64,000 nt of DNA from Micromonospora parva (GCF_000718515.1 NZ_JNZS01000010.1:248001-312000), one strand, 5' to 3'. Numbered from the stretch's first letter, positions 36,651-46,227 are shown. Numbers and translations are program-made. Notes: a model not told the origin generated them from the sequence alone.

Positions 36651-38168
36651 ATGAGCGTACGGCGAATCATGGGCACCGAGGTCGAGTACGGCATCTCCGT
36701 GCCCGGACAGGCCGGAGCCAACCCGATGGTCACCTCGTCGCAGGTGGTCAACGCCTACGGGGCCCGCCCGGAACTCAACCGGGGCGGTCGGGCCCGGTGG
36801 GACTACGAGGAAGAGTCACCGCTGCGCGACGCCCGCGGCTTCACCTACTCCGGCGCCGCGTACGACCCCGCCGAGGCTCTCGCCGACGAAGACCTCGGCC
36901 TGGCCAACGTGATACTCACCAACGGCGCCCGGCTCTACGTGGACCACGCCCACCCCGAATACTCCACCCCGGAGGTCACCACCCCCCGCGACATCGTGCG
37001 CTGGGACAAGGCCGGCGAGCGGGTGATGGCCGAGGCGTCCCGCCGGGCCGCCACCATCCCGGGCACCCAACCGATCCACCTCTACAAGAACAACACCGAC
37101 AACAAGGGCGCCAGCTACGGTGCCCACGAGAACTACCTGATGCGCCGGCAGACGCCGTTCGCCGACATCGTGGCGTACCTGACGCCGTTCTTCGTCACCC
37201 GCCAGATCGTCTGCGGCGCCGGCCGCGTCGGCATCGGCCAGGACGGCGGCCAGAGCGGCTTCCAGATCTCCCAACGCGCCGACTTCTTCGAGGTCGAGGT
37301 GGGCCTGGAAACCACCCTCAAGCGGCCGATCATCAACACCCGCGACGAGCCGCACGCCGACGCCGACAAGTACCGCCGGCTGCACGTCATCATCGGCGAC
37401 GCCAACCTCTCCGAAATCTCCACCTACCTCAAGGTCGGCACCACCGCCCTGATCCTCACCATGATCGAGGAGAAGGCGCTCGGCGCCGACCTCGGCATCG
37501 CCGACCCGGTCAGCGAGCTGCGCGCCGTCAGCCACGACCCCTCACTGACGCACCGCATGCGGCTGCGCGACGGCCGTCGGCTCACCGCGCTGGACCTGCA
37601 GTGGGCCTACCTGGAGCGGGCCCGGTCCTTTGTCGAGGACCGGTACGGCACCGACGCCGACGAGCAGACCGTCGACGTGCTCGACCGCTGGGAGAGCGTC
37701 CTGGACCGGCTGGGCCGGGACCCGATGCTCTGCGCCGACGAGTTGGACTGGGTGGCCAAGCTGCGGCTGCTGGAGGGCTACCGGGAGCGGGAGAAGCTCG
37801 GTTGGGGCTCGCACAAGCTCCAGCTCGTCGACCTGCAATACTCCGACGTCCGGCCGGAGAAGGGCCTCTACCACCGCCTGGTCAGCCGGGGGGCGATGAA
37901 GACGCTGCTCACCGACGACGAGACCCGTACCGCGATGACCGAGCCCCCGGAGGACACCCGGGCCTACTTCCGTGGTCGCTGCCTCGCGCAGTACGCCTCC
38001 GAGGTGGTCGCCGCGAGCTGGGACTCAGTGATCTTCGACGTGGGCCGGGAGTCGCTCGTCCGGGTGCCGATGATGGAGCCGGAGCGGGGCACCCGCGCGC
38101 ACGTCGGTGCGCTGTTCGACCGCTGCGCCAGCGCCAAGGACCTGCTGGAGACGTTGACCGGGGGCTGA
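36651..38168 (+). CDS. dop: Pup deamidase/depupylase Dop
   Basis: A 505-residue enzyme of the carboxylate-amine ligase fold. It converts the C-terminal Gln of Pup to Glu and removes Pup from substrates. Residues near the start (GTEVEYGIS) coordinate Mg-ATP; the Dop-specific loop lies at ~35-80; catalytic D98 is in [32 protein letters not shown] and [17 protein letters not shown] form the nucleotide site. Differences from PafA (insert loop, length) make the assignment secure. It is preceded by the DUF2142 gene, not arc, because of the glycan insertion. Confidence 0.98.
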   Translation: MSVRRIMGTEVEYGISVPGQAGANPMVTSSQVVNAYGARPELNRGGRARWDYEEESPLRDARGFTYSGAAYDPAEALADEDLGLANVILTNGARLYVDHAHPEYSTPEVTTPRDIVRWDKAGERVMAEASRRAATIPGTQPIHLYKNNTDNKGASYGAHENYLMRRQTPFADIVAYLTPFFVTRQIVCGAGRVGIGQDGGQSGFQISQRADFFEVEVGLETTLKRPIINTRDEPHADADKYRRLHVIIGDANLSEISTYLKVGTTALILTMIEEKALGADLGIADPVSELRAVSHDPSLTHRMRLRDGRRLTALDLQWAYLERARSFVEDRYGTDADEQTVDVLDRWESVLDRLGRDPMLCADELDWVAKLRLLEGYREREKLGWGSHKLQLVDLQYSDVRPEKGLYHRLVSRGAMKTLLTDDETRTAMTEPPEDTRAYFRGRCLAQYASEVVAASWDSVIFDVGRESLVRVPMMEPERGTRAHVGALFDRCASAKDLLETLTGG

Positions 38169-38182
38169 CGACGCGCCCGGAT

Positions 38183-38221
38183 GCCCGTCGTGTGCCGTAA
38201 GCCGGCGCGCGGCGGGCTTTT
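38183..38221 (+). terminator. Terminator between dop and pup
   Basis: GCCCGTCG (38183-38190) pairs with CGGCGGGC (38210-38217, one wobble), with further pairing inside the loop, and is followed by TTTT. Reads as a factor-independent terminator or attenuator isolating pup from dop. Confidence 0.6.
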
Positions 38222-38237
38222 CGTCGCCCGCGCGAGG

Positions 38238-38243
38238 TAAGTT
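38238..38243 (+). promoter_or_regulatory. Candidate -10 of pup
   Basis: TAAGTT lies 29 nt before the pup GTG, giving a short leader that carries GGAGGAGG at 38260-38267. It would let pup, the nuclease gene and prcBA be transcribed apart from dop. Confidence 0.55.
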
Positions 38244-38272
38244 CATCGCAGACGATCGTGGAGGAGGCAGCA

Positions 38273-38488
38273 GTGGCCACTCATGACAGCGGCGGCCAGT
38301 CGCAGTCCGGCAAGTCCCGTCAGGGCGAGGAAATCGAGGACGTCACCACCGAGGCCAACCCCGAGGTGGCCGAGCGGCACGCCGAGATCACCGAGGACGT
38401 CGACGACCTCCTCGACGAGATCGACTCCGTCCTGGAAGAAAATGCAGAAGAGTTCGTGAGGGGTTATGTACAGAAAGGGGGTCAATAG
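38273..38488 (+). CDS. pup: Prokaryotic ubiquitin-like protein Pup
   Basis: A 71-residue intrinsically disordered tag. The central helix region (VAERHAEITEDVDDLLDEID) binds the ARC coiled coil, and the C-terminus ends GGQ, so Dop must deamidate Gln71 before PafA can ligate it to lysines. Lys14 and Lys68 are the only lysines. GTG 38273 is preceded by an unusually strong GGAGGAGG; an upstream ATG (38258) would overlap that RBS. Followed after 6 bp by the nuclease gene. Confidence 0.98.
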   Translation: MATHDSGGQSQSGKSRQGEEIEDVTTEANPEVAERHAEITEDVDDLLDEIDSVLEENAEEFVRGYVQKGGQ

Positions 38489-38494
38489 GGGTAA

Positions 38495-39166
38495 ATGTCC
38501 GATTTGACCGAGCCGCCGGGCAAGACATGCCCGCAGTGCAAGAGAGTGCTGGCCTACAGCGAGTTCCACCGTGATCGGCGCCGGGTGGACGGCATGGCCT
38601 TCTACTGCAAGGCGTGCGCCAATGCTCGGTCCGAGGCGAGCCGCCGCAAGCGGGGCGTCGGGCCGCAGAAGAAGTCGCCGACGCCCGTTGGTGAGGGGCT
38701 CAAGTGGTGTCCGGACTGCGAGCAGATCAAGCCGCTCGACGAGTTCCCCACCACCACGACCAAGGCCAGTGGCCGGTACAGCTACTGCAAGCCCTGCCAC
38801 AACGCCCGCGGCAAAGAGACGGCGCAGCGGCTCTACGGCGGGACACGCGAGTACCACCTGCGGCGGAGGTACGGCGTGGGGGAGAAGGAGTTTCAGGAGC
38901 TCCTGGCCGAGCAGGGCGGGGTCTGCGCGATCTGTGGCGGCGCCGACCCGCAACATCTGGACCACGATCATCGCACCGGATGGGTGCGCGGGATACTCTG
39001 CTTCAACTGCAACGGTGGTCTTGGCCAGTTCCGTGACAGTCCCATGAGGCTGGCCAGGGCGATCACGTACCTGAGAGGAACCACGTGGCAGCGGGCTTTG
39101 ATCCATCCGGGCGTCTACCAGATGTGTTCACCAACGCGGGGACGTCCTCCTTCACGACGTTTCTGA
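38495..39166 (+). CDS. Endonuclease VII-like HNH nuclease with two extra zinc knuckles
   Basis: A 223-residue protein between pup and prcB. Three metal-binding units are visible: C12/C15/C38/C41, C72/C75/C98/C101, and the endonuclease VII-type fold C144/C147...DHDH (156-159)...C169/C172 with RGILCFNCN. The last binds structural zinc and holds catalytic His/Asp residues that cut branched or mismatched DNA in phage enzymes. The first two repeat one motif (FHRDRR / FPTTTT then YCKAC / YCKPC) and may bind DNA. It starts 6 bp after pup and its last ~26 codons overlap prcB by 82 bp in another frame. Confidence 0.88.
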   Translation: MSDLTEPPGKTCPQCKRVLAYSEFHRDRRRVDGMAFYCKACANARSEASRRKRGVGPQKKSPTPVGEGLKWCPDCEQIKPLDEFPTTTTKASGRYSYCKPCHNARGKETAQRLYGGTREYHLRRRYGVGEKEFQELLAEQGGVCAICGGADPQHLDHDHRTGWVRGILCFNCNGGLGQFRDSPMRLARAITYLRGTTWQRALIHPGVYQMCSPTRGRPPSRRF

Positions 39167-39924
39167 GTCGGGTGGCCCCCGAGATGCTGCCCGGTCGGCG
39201 ACCGCTGCCGCCGGGCATGGCCGCCGACCTGGCGCCGCACGCGACCACCATCGTCGCCATCGCGGCCGCCGAGGGTGTGGTGATGGCGGGCGACCGACGG
39301 GCCACCATGGGCAACCTGATCGCCCAGCGTGACATCGAGAAGGTGCACCCGGCCGACGCGTACTCGCTGGTCGGCATCGCGGGCACCGCCGGCATCGGCA
39401 TCGAGCTGATGCGACTGTTCCAGGTGGAGCTGGAGCACTACGAGAAGATCGAGGGCGCGATGCTCTCGTTGGACGGTAAGGCCAACCGGTTGGCCTCGAT
39501 GATCCGGGGCAACCTGGGGGCGGCCATGCAGGGGCTGGCCGTGGTGCCGCTCTTCGCCGGGTTCGACCTGGCCGCCGCCGACCCGGCGCGGGCCGGTCGG
39601 ATCTTCAGCTTCGACGTGACCGGTGGCCCGTACGAGGAGACCGGCTACGACGCGATCGGGTCCGGGTCGTTGTTCGCCAAGTCCGCGTTGAAGAAGCGGT
39701 TCCGGGCCGGGTTGTCCGTCGAGGACGCGACGCGGCTGGCGGTCGAGGCGCTCTACGACGCGGCCGATGACGACACCGCGACCGGTGGGCCCGACCTGAC
39801 CCGCCGGATCTACCCCGTGGTGATGACCGCGACTGCCGAGGGCACCTACCGGCTCACCGACGCCGAGACGGCGACGATCGCCGAGGGCGTGGTCGCCGGC
39901 CGGATGGAAAACCCGGGCGGCTAG
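39085..39924 (+). CDS. prcB: 20S proteasome beta subunit
   Basis: A 279-residue precursor. Autocleavage after A53 would expose the catalytic Thr (T54 in [10 protein letters not shown]), with D70 (GDRR) and K86 at mature positions 17 and 33 as required for the N-terminal nucleophile reaction. The 53-residue propeptide directs assembly and is then removed. GTG 39085 has GAGAGGA 6-12 nt upstream and lies inside the end of the nuclease gene. It forms the inner rings of the proteasome core with PrcA. Confidence 0.98.
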   Translation: MAAGFDPSGRLPDVFTNAGTSSFTTFLSRVAPEMLPGRRPLPPGMAADLAPHATTIVAIAAAEGVVMAGDRRATMGNLIAQRDIEKVHPADAYSLVGIAGTAGIGIELMRLFQVELEHYEKIEGAMLSLDGKANRLASMIRGNLGAAMQGLAVVPLFAGFDLAAADPARAGRIFSFDVTGGPYEETGYDAIGSGSLFAKSALKKRFRAGLSVEDATRLAVEALYDAADDDTATGGPDLTRRIYPVVMTATAEGTYRLTDAETATIAEGVVAGRMENPGG

Positions 39925-39988
39925 GCCCGCCCGCCCACCCCCACCTGCCAGCAGTCGTCAGCACAGCCCCGTTAGGAGAACCGCCGCC

Positions 39989-40810
39989 GTGGCCATGCAG
40001 TTCTACGCCTCGCCCGAACAGATCATGCGTGACCGCTCCGAGCTGGCCCGTAAGGGCATCGCTCGCGGGCGCAGCGCCGTGGTCCTGAGCTACTCCGGCG
40101 GGGTGCTCTTCGTCGCGGAGAACCTCTCCAGCGCCCTGCACAAGGTCAGTGAGATCTACGACCGGATCGGCTTCGCCGCGGTCGGCCGGTACAACGAGTT
40201 CGAGAACCTGCGGCGGGCCGGCGTGCGGATGGCCGACCTGAACGGGCTCAGCTACGACCGCCGGGACGTCACCGGTCGGGCCCTGGCCAACGCGTTCGCG
40301 CAGACCCTTGGCGCGATCTTCACCGAGCAGTCGAAGCCGTTCGAGGTGGAGATCTGTGTGGCGGAGGTCGGGGCCACCCCCGCCGATGACGAGTTGTACC
40401 GGCTCACCTACGACGGTTCGGTCAATGACGAGCCGGGGCGGATGGCGATGGGTGGTCAGGCTGAGGCCATCACCGGTGTGCTGAAGTCCAACCACCGGCC
40501 GGACATGTCGCTCGGTGAGGCGGTGAAGGTCGCGGTGCAGGCGCTCAGCAGCGTCGGTGGGGAGGGCGGCGCCGCTCGGACGATCGCCGCGAACCAGCTC
40601 GAGGTGGCGGTGCTGGACCGTCAGCGGGTCGGCCGGACGTTCCGGCGGATCACCGGGGCCGCGCTGACCGCGTTGCTGGACGGGAAGGCGGCACCGCCGG
40701 CGAGTGACCTGCCGGAGACGCCGAGCGTGCCGACCGGGGAGGCGGGCAAGCCGACCAGTTCGGCGGGCTCCGCGGACCTGGAGGATCGACCGGGGCAGGC
40801 CGACAGTTGA
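39989..40810 (+). CDS. prcA: 20S proteasome alpha subunit
   Basis: A 273-residue alpha-ring subunit. The N-terminal gate ([24 protein letters not shown]) is the usual actinobacterial form, followed by the beta-sandwich fold ([39 protein letters not shown]). No catalytic Thr, as expected. The last ~40 residues are a Pro/Ser/Glu-rich acidic tail of the kind found in alpha subunits from this order. AGGAGA lies 9 nt before GTG 39989. A strong terminator follows. Confidence 0.98.
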   Translation: MAMQFYASPEQIMRDRSELARKGIARGRSAVVLSYSGGVLFVAENLSSALHKVSEIYDRIGFAAVGRYNEFENLRRAGVRMADLNGLSYDRRDVTGRALANAFAQTLGAIFTEQSKPFEVEICVAEVGATPADDELYRLTYDGSVNDEPGRMAMGGQAEAITGVLKSNHRPDMSLGEAVKVAVQALSSVGGEGGAARTIAANQLEVAVLDRQRVGRTFRRITGAALTALLDGKAAPPASDLPETPSVPTGEAGKPTSSAGSADLEDRPGQADS

Positions 40811-40824
40811 TCGTGTGAGCAGGA

Positions 40825-40858
40825 AGCGCCGGGGTCCGCGTGAGCGGGCCCCGGCGCT
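40825..40858. terminator. Hairpin terminator after prcA
   Basis: A 15 bp stem with one G-U pair (40825-40839 with 40844-40858) and a 4 nt loop, between convergent prcA and the GT2 gene. Confidence 0.75.
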
Positions 40859-40871
40859 GTCGTGTGGTGGG

Positions 40872-41900
40872 TCAGCGGCGGGGGAGCAGCGGCCGGGCGA
40901 GGGCCCAGTAGCCGGCGGCGACCGCGTTGAAGACGCCCATGCCGGGGGGTGAGTCGACGTTCGAGGGGGCGACCCGGGCGGTCATCAGCTCGGCGATCAC
41001 CCCGTCGGGTACGGTCCGTTCGGCCTGGAGTTGACGGCGGCGGGCACCCACCCAGGATCTGTTGCGCCACAGCCAGCCCCAGCCGCGGGTCTTCTGCCGG
41101 GTCCAGCCACCGGCGAGCGCGGCGGCGAGCATGGCGGCTTCGGTGAGCAGCAGCATCGGGGCGAGCAGCACCAGGGTGCGGGTCTGGTAGGCGGTGAGCA
41201 GGGTGACCAGCCGGTTGCGTTCGACCAGGTAGAGCTTCAGGTCGTTGCGGGAGAACTCGTAGTGGTGGCGGACGACGGCGTCGGGGACGTACTCCAGGCG
41301 CAGGCCGCGTTGCCAGAGCCGCAGGCTCAGCTCGGTGTCCTCGTGGTAGGCGAAGTACTCTTCGGCGAAGCCGTCGAGCTCCTGCCAGCGCTGCCGGCTG
41401 ATCACGAAGCAGCAGCCGCTGAGTGACGGGACTCTGGTGCGGACGGCGTGGGCGGTGGCCGGTTCGCCGTTGCCGCCGGCCCAGGACAGGCCGGTGAAGT
41501 GCAGCGGGTTGCCGGCGGTGTTGATCAGTTCGGGGGTGTCGGCGAGCCGGATGGAGGCCATCGCGGCGCCGACGCCGGGTTCGGCGGCGACCGCCACCGT
41601 CTTGGCGAGGGCGTCGGGGGCGACGATGGCGTCGGAGTTGACGAAGGCGAGCCAGTCTCCGGTGGCCTCGGCGGCGCCGATCCGGCAGCCGCCGGAGTAG
41701 CCGGTGTTCTGCTCGGGGCGGACGACGCGCACCTGGGGGAAGCCCTTGACGATGTCGATGCCGTCGCCGGTGCAACCGTTGTCGACGACGACCAGTTCGA
41801 TGTCGACGTCGGTGCTGGCGAGGACGGCGTGGGCGGCGTCGACCAGGTACGGCTCGGCGCCGTAGGCGAGCATGACCGCGGTCACCTGTGGGCGGGTCAT
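40872..41900 (-). CDS. GT2 glycosyltransferase (rhamnosyltransferase-like)
   Basis: A 342-residue enzyme. The GT-A fold shows VMLAYGAEPYL, LVVVDNGCTGDG, FVNSDAIV and the acceptor-site EYFAYHEDTELSLRLWQRG, the usual pattern of WbbL/rfbF-like rhamnosyl- or galactofuranosyltransferases. One or two hydrophobic segments at ~255-285 may anchor it to the membrane. It ends the operon that begins at rmlB, so dTDP-rhamnose is the likely donor. Its ATG overlaps the flippase stop (ATGA). Confidence 0.88.
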   Translation of the reverse strand: MTRPQVTAVMLAYGAEPYLVDAAHAVLASTDVDIELVVVDNGCTGDGIDIVKGFPQVRVVRPEQNTGYSGGCRIGAAEATGDWLAFVNSDAIVAPDALAKTVAVAAEPGVGAAMASIRLADTPELINTAGNPLHFTGLSWAGGNGEPATAHAVRTRVPSLSGCCFVISRQRWQELDGFAEEYFAYHEDTELSLRLWQRGLRLEYVPDAVVRHHYEFSRNDLKLYLVERNRLVTLLTAYQTRTLVLLAPMLLLTEAAMLAAALAGGWTRQKTRGWGWLWRNRSWVGARRRQLQAERTVPDGVIAELMTARVAPSNVDSPPGMGVFNAVAAGYWALARPLLPRR

Positions 41901-43210
41901 CGGATGCCTCCGGATGCGGCAGGGGCGGCGGCCTCGGCGAGCGGCCGGGTGGGGGTGGTGGGTCGGTGGGCGCCGCCGCGCAGCAGCAGTGTCGCCATGG
42001 TGGCGGCCACGATGACGGACCCGATGGTGTACGCCAACTCGACTCGCAGGGTGACCGGGGCGGGGATCAGCGTGACGGCGATCAGGGCGGCGACGCCGGC
42101 GGTCCAGGCGAGGGCCTGGGCGCGGTGCCGGTCGAGGGCGAGCAGGGCCTGGCCGAGGACCATCGCCCACAGGTAGGCGAGGGTGGCGGCGGCCAACCAG
42201 GCGAAGTCGGCGTGGCCGAGAACGCCGGGTGCGTCGAAGAGGGCGCCGACCAGCCACGGGCCGAGCAGCACGGCGCCGAGGGCGCCGGCGAGGCCGAGGG
42301 CGGTGACGATGCCGAGTGCCCGGCGCAGCAGGTTGTGGAAGCCGGCCTGGTCGCCGGTGGTGGCGGTGGTGGCCAGGCCGGGCAGTAGTGACGCCTGGAG
42401 CGAGCCGAAGACGAACAGGGGGATGCGGACCAGCACGAGGGCGCTCAGGAGCGCGCCGGCGGCTGCCGCGTCGGAGGGCGCGAGTAGTTGCACGTTGATC
42501 ACGCCGATGTTCACCACGACCTGGGAGAGCAGGCTGGAGGCGGTGAGCAGGCCGAGGCCGCGCAGCAGGGTGGCCCAGGCGACCGGCGGGCCGGCGCCGA
42601 TGGCGCGCAGCACCGGTGGCAGGGTGACCAGGACGCTGACCAGCGGGGCGGCGACGAGTACGAGCCCGTACCAGACGGGGGAGGTGACCCCGGCCAGCCC
42701 GAGCAGGGCGACCATGATGATGCGCAGGCCGCCGTCGATCCCGAGTTGGGTGCCGTACCAGGGGAACAGTTGCAGGCCGGAGAGGACGCCGCGGGTGGCG
42801 TAGGCGACGGCCATCGCGGCGAGTGCGCCGATGAGCACGGTGACCAGGTTGCCGTCGCCGGCGAAGAGCTTGTCGGCGAGCGGCTGGCGGCCGATGGTGA
42901 CGGCGGACACCAGCACGGCGAGCAGCACGGCGGCGACGGTGACGCCGCGGGCCAGCACCGGTCCCGGGGGCAGCCCCTGGCTGTGCCGGGCGGCGACGAT
43001 CCGGGCGACTTCCTGTTCGATCGGCATGAACACGCCGATGCCGAGGGTGAACACGATCGACCAGAGCACCGACAGGGCGGAGTAGTCGGCGGTGCTGAGG
43101 CTGTGGCCGGCGACCGCGAGGTGCACGTAGGAGGCGAGGCCGAGAAGGCCCAGCCCGGCACCAACAGCGATGGTGCCGGGCGGGATCAGGCGCAGCAGGC
43201 GACGGATCAC
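41897..43210 (-). CDS. Polysaccharide/lipid-linked oligosaccharide flippase-like membrane protein
   Basis: A 437-residue membrane protein with 12-14 helices and the MOP-superfamily pattern (LGLASYVHLAVAGHSLSTADYSALSVLWSIVFTLGIG, EQEVARIVAARH). It resembles Wzx-like oligosaccharide exporters and may move a rhamnose-containing, lipid-linked precursor across the membrane. It overlaps genes on both sides by 4 bp ATGA junctions, so it is in a tightly coupled operon with the two GT2 enzymes. Confidence 0.82.
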   Translation of the reverse strand: MIRRLLRLIPPGTIAVGAGLGLLGLASYVHLAVAGHSLSTADYSALSVLWSIVFTLGIGVFMPIEQEVARIVAARHSQGLPPGPVLARGVTVAAVLLAVLVSAVTIGRQPLADKLFAGDGNLVTVLIGALAAMAVAYATRGVLSGLQLFPWYGTQLGIDGGLRIIMVALLGLAGVTSPVWYGLVLVAAPLVSVLVTLPPVLRAIGAGPPVAWATLLRGLGLLTASSLLSQVVVNIGVINVQLLAPSDAAAAGALLSALVLVRIPLFVFGSLQASLLPGLATTATTGDQAGFHNLLRRALGIVTALGLAGALGAVLLGPWLVGALFDAPGVLGHADFAWLAAATLAYLWAMVLGQALLALDRHRAQALAWTAGVAALIAVTLIPAPVTLRVELAYTIGSVIVAATMATLLLRGGAHRPTTPTRPLAEAAAPAASGGIR

Positions 43211-43908
43211 CGGCGAATGAGGGCCAGCGTGAGGACGGCGAACGCGCGGCCGAGGTAGATCATCGCCCGGGCGGGGGAGTGGCTGGGTGTGCCGGCCATC
43301 CGTTTGCGCATGGCGACGGGCACCTGCCGGATGCGGTATCCGCGGCGGGCGGTGTGGACCAGGGTCTCCACGGTGTCGCCGAGGTATTCGGCCGGGTACC
43401 AGGTGGCGAACATGTCGATGACCCGCCGGTTGGCGGCGCGGAAGCCGGACGTGGTGTCGGTGAGCTTGGTGTGGGCGACCCGGGACAGCACGGCGGAGAG
43501 CATCACCATCGCCCAGCGGCGGGGGCCGCGGACGGTGTAGTCGCCCTCGCCGGCGAAGCGGGCGCCGATGACGAGGTCGTTGTCGTCGAGCAGGTCGACG
43601 AGCTTCGGCACGTACCGGGGGTCGTGCTGGCCGTCGGCGTCGATCTGGATGGCGACGTCGTAGTTGTGGTCGCGGGCGTAGCGGTAGCCCAGGCGCATGG
43701 CCCCGCCGACGCCGAGGTTGTACGGCAGTTTCGCGACTGTGGCGCCGGCGGCGGTGGCGACGGCGGCGGTGCGGTCGGTGGAGCCGTCGTCGACGACGAG
43801 CACGTCGACGCCGGGCAGTTCGCCGCGGACCTCGCCGACGACGTCGGCGATCGAACCGGACTCGTTGAGCGCCGGGATGATGATCAGTGTGCGTTTGCCG
43901 TTAACCAT
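43207..43908 (-). CDS. GT2 glycosyltransferase, DPM1/DPG-synthase-like
   Basis: A 233-residue GT-A enzyme: IIIPALNESGSIADVV, VVDDGSTDRT and the metal site QIDADGQHDP. This is the signature of polyprenyl-phosphate mannose/glucose synthases. It has at most one weak hydrophobic end, so it may depend on the neighbouring DUF2304 membrane protein for anchoring. ATG 43908 gives an 8 bp overlap with the DUF2304 gene and a proper N-terminus; a longer frame to 43929 is possible. Confidence 0.9.
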   Translation of the reverse strand: MVNGKRTLIIIPALNESGSIADVVGEVRGELPGVDVLVVDDGSTDRTAAVATAAGATVAKLPYNLGVGGAMRLGYRYARDHNYDVAIQIDADGQHDPRYVPKLVDLLDDNDLVIGARFAGEGDYTVRGPRRWAMVMLSAVLSRVAHTKLTDTTSGFRAANRRVIDMFATWYPAEYLGDTVETLVHTARRGYRIRQVPVAMRKRMAGTPSHSPARAMIYLGRAFAVLTLALIRR

Positions 43909-44272
43909 CGGTCGACACCAGTTCGTCACGGGCCGCCCGGTCCGCGTCGATCTCTGCGCGCAGCAGGGCGAAGTCCTCGGCCAGGGTGCGGGTCTCTTCT
44001 TCGAGTGCGCTGACCTCCCAGCTCAGGTGCACGCACACGAGCAGCAGGAAGACGATGCCGAGGAAGAGCACCAGGCTGACGCCGGAGGCGACGCCGAGGA
44101 GTTCGGCGACGTTGTCGAGCAGCCGGGGGAACAGGGACAGCGGGATCACGACGACCAGTACGGCGAGCCAGAGCATGCCGTACTTCTCGCGCAGCTGACG
44201 GCGGCGCAGCAGCTCGACGATGGTGCCGAGGAGCAGCAGGCCGGTCAGGCCGGTGACGAGGGTGAGCTTCAT
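43901..44272 (-). CDS. DUF2304 small membrane protein
   Basis: A 123-residue protein with three membrane helices (TGLTGLLLLGTIVELLRR, YGMLWLAVLVVVIPLSLFP and a third at ~62-85) and a C-terminal cytosolic coiled coil (SALEEETRTLAEDFALLRAEIDADRA). DUF2304 proteins are repeatedly encoded beside DPM1-like GT2 genes and are thought to act with them at the membrane. ATG 44272 overlaps the rmlD stop by 4 bp. Confidence 0.85.
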   Translation of the reverse strand: MKLTLVTGLTGLLLLGTIVELLRRRQLREKYGMLWLAVLVVVIPLSLFPRLLDNVAELLGVASGVSLVLFLGIVFLLLVCVHLSWEVSALEEETRTLAEDFALLRAEIDADRAARDELVSTDG

Positions 44273-45156
44273 GCGACCTTCCACGGGGCGGGTGGAGCGG
44301 GGGAGTGGAACGCGTCAACCAGGGCGCTGTGCCAGTCCGGAAGCGGGGGCAGACCCACGGCTGCCCAGCGGCTGTGCCCTAGCACACTGTACGCAGGCCG
44401 GGGGGCGGGACGCGGATACCGGTCGCTGGTGGTGGGTCGAATGCGGTCCGGGTCCAGCCCGGCCAGCGTGAATGTGGCGCGGGCCAACCCGTACCAGGTT
44501 GTCTGCCCGGTGCAGGTGCCGTGGTAGACGCCGGGCGGCGCGTTGCCGGCCACTGCCGCGTCGGCGAGCGCGACGAGTCGTTGGGCGAGCGCGTAGGACC
44601 AGGTGGGTTGGCCGTGTTGGTCGTCGACCACGTCGAGGTGGTCGCGGTGGGCGGCGAGTTGGAGCATGGTGGCCACGAAGTTCGGGCCGTGGGCGCCGTA
44701 CAGCCAGGCGGTGCGTACCACGTACCCGGTGTCGGGCAGGAGGCGCGCGACGGCCTGTTCGCCGACGAGTTTGCTGCGGCCGTACGCGTTGACCGGCGCG
44801 GTGGGCGCGTCCTCCGGGTAGGGGGTGTCCGCGTTGCCGGCGAGGACGTAGTCGGTGGAGACCTGGATCAGTCGGGTTCCGTCGGCGGCGCAGGCCGCGG
44901 CCAGGTTGGTCACGGCGCCTCCGTTGACGGCGGTCGCCGCGGCCTCGTCGGCTTCGGCGGCGTCGACGTTGGTCCAGGCCGCCGCGTTGATCACCAGGTC
45001 GTGCCCGGCGACGGCGGCGTCCACCGCCGCGCGGTCGGTGACGTTCAGGTCGGCGCGGGTGGCGGCGGTCACCTTGAGGTCGGGTCGTGCTCCCAGCACG
45101 GTGACCAGGTCCCGGCCGAGCATTCCGCCCGCGCCGGTGACGAGGATTCGGGTCAT
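44269..45156 (-). CDS. rmlD: dTDP-4-dehydrorhamnose reductase
   Basis: A 295-residue SDR enzyme that reduces dTDP-4-keto-L-rhamnose to dTDP-L-rhamnose with NADPH, the last step of the pathway. N-terminal GAGGMLG, catalytic STDYVLAG and NAYGRSKLVGE (YxxxK) are intact. Its ATG overlaps the rmlB stop (ATGA), and its stop overlaps DUF2304. Confident because the other three pathway genes are adjacent. Confidence 0.96.
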   Translation of the reverse strand: MTRILVTGAGGMLGRDLVTVLGARPDLKVTAATRADLNVTDRAAVDAAVAGHDLVINAAAWTNVDAAEADEAAATAVNGGAVTNLAAACAADGTRLIQVSTDYVLAGNADTPYPEDAPTAPVNAYGRSKLVGEQAVARLLPDTGYVVRTAWLYGAHGPNFVATMLQLAAHRDHLDVVDDQHGQPTWSYALAQRLVALADAAVAGNAPPGVYHGTCTGQTTWYGLARATFTLAGLDPDRIRPTTSDRYPRPAPRPAYSVLGHSRWAAVGLPPLPDWHSALVDAFHSPAPPAPWKVA

Positions 45157-46154
45157 GCGGCCGGGGCGGACTTGAGGGGTTCCCACCACGTGCGGTTGTC
45201 CTGATACCAGCGGACGGTGTCAGCGAGGCCCTGGTCCAGGGTGATGCTGGGGTGGTAACCGAGCTCTTCGCTGATCTTGGTGATGTCGAGCGAGTACCGG
45301 CGGTCGTGGCCCTTGCGGTCGGTGACCGGGACGACCCGGTCCCATCCGGCGTCGCAGGCGTCCAGGAGCAGACCGGTGAGTTCCTTGTTGGTCAGTTCGG
45401 TGCCGCCGCCGATGTTGTAGACCTCGCCGGCGCGGCCCTTCTGCTGCACGAGGGCGATGCCGCGGCAGTGGTCGTGCACGTGCAGCCAGTCGCGGATGTT
45501 GCCACCGTCGCCGTAGAGGGGGACGGTGCCGCCGTCGAGGAGGTTGGTGACGAACAGCGGGATGACCTTCTCGGGGAACTGGTACGGGCCGTAGTTGTTG
45601 GAGCAGCGGGTGACGACCACGTCCATGCCGTGGGTGCGGTGGTACGACAGCGCCAGCAGGTCGGAGCCGGCCTTGGACGCCGAGTACGGCGAGTTGGGGG
45701 CCAGGGGCCAGGTCTCGGTCCAGGAGCCCTCGTCGATCGAGCCGTAGACCTCGTCGGTGGAGACGTGCACGAATCGTCCGGTGCCGTGGCGCAGCGCCGC
45801 GTCGAGCAGCGTCTGGGTGCCCAGCACGTTGGTGGTGACGAACGGCGCGGCGCCGGCGATCGAGCGGTCGACGTGTGACTCGGCGGCGAAGTGCACGATC
45901 ACGTCGTGCCCGGCGACGACCTCGTCGACCACGACCGGGTCGCAGATGTCGCCCTGCACGAACCGCAGTCGCGGGTCGTCGCGGACGGGCGCGAGGTTGG
46001 CGAGGTTGCCCGAGTAGGTCAGCTTGTCCAGGACGGTCACGGCGGCCGGCTCGAGCGGCGGCACGCCGTCGGCGCCGCCGAGGGGCTTGCCCAGCAGCAG
46101 GCGGACGTACTCCGACCCGATGAATCCGGCTCCGCCGGTGACGAGGATCCTCAC
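45153..46154 (-). CDS. rmlB: dTDP-glucose 4,6-dehydratase
   Basis: A 333-residue extended SDR enzyme that makes dTDP-4-keto-6-deoxy-glucose. NAD motif GGAGFIGS, active-site STDEVYGSI (T-D-E) and YSASKAGSD (YxxxK) are present. GTG 46154 lies right after the strong -10 TATACT; a longer frame adds unrelated residues. First gene of the leftward rmlB-rmlD-DUF2304-GT2-flippase-GT2 operon, divergent from rmlA with 85 bp between starts. Confidence 0.97.
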   Translation of the reverse strand: MRILVTGGAGFIGSEYVRLLLGKPLGGADGVPPLEPAAVTVLDKLTYSGNLANLAPVRDDPRLRFVQGDICDPVVVDEVVAGHDVIVHFAAESHVDRSIAGAAPFVTTNVLGTQTLLDAALRHGTGRFVHVSTDEVYGSIDEGSWTETWPLAPNSPYSASKAGSDLLALSYHRTHGMDVVVTRCSNNYGPYQFPEKVIPLFVTNLLDGGTVPLYGDGGNIRDWLHVHDHCRGIALVQQKGRAGEVYNIGGGTELTNKELTGLLLDACDAGWDRVVPVTDRKGHDRRYSLDITKISEELGYHPSITLDQGLADTVRWYQDNRTWWEPLKSAPAA

Positions 46155-46163
46155 GGGTCCGGA

Positions 46164-46169
46164 AGTATA
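46164..46169 (-). promoter_or_regulatory. -10 hexamer TATACT of the rmlB operon
   Basis: Read on the minus strand, TATACT (46169-46164) is the best -10 match in the window and lies 9 nt before GTG 46154, giving a very short or no leader. Confidence 0.65.
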
Positions 46170-46227
46170 CGCGACGGGTGGCGCTAAGCCCGGTATGCGA
46201 CCCCCGCACAACCTGTCCGGGTGCGGC

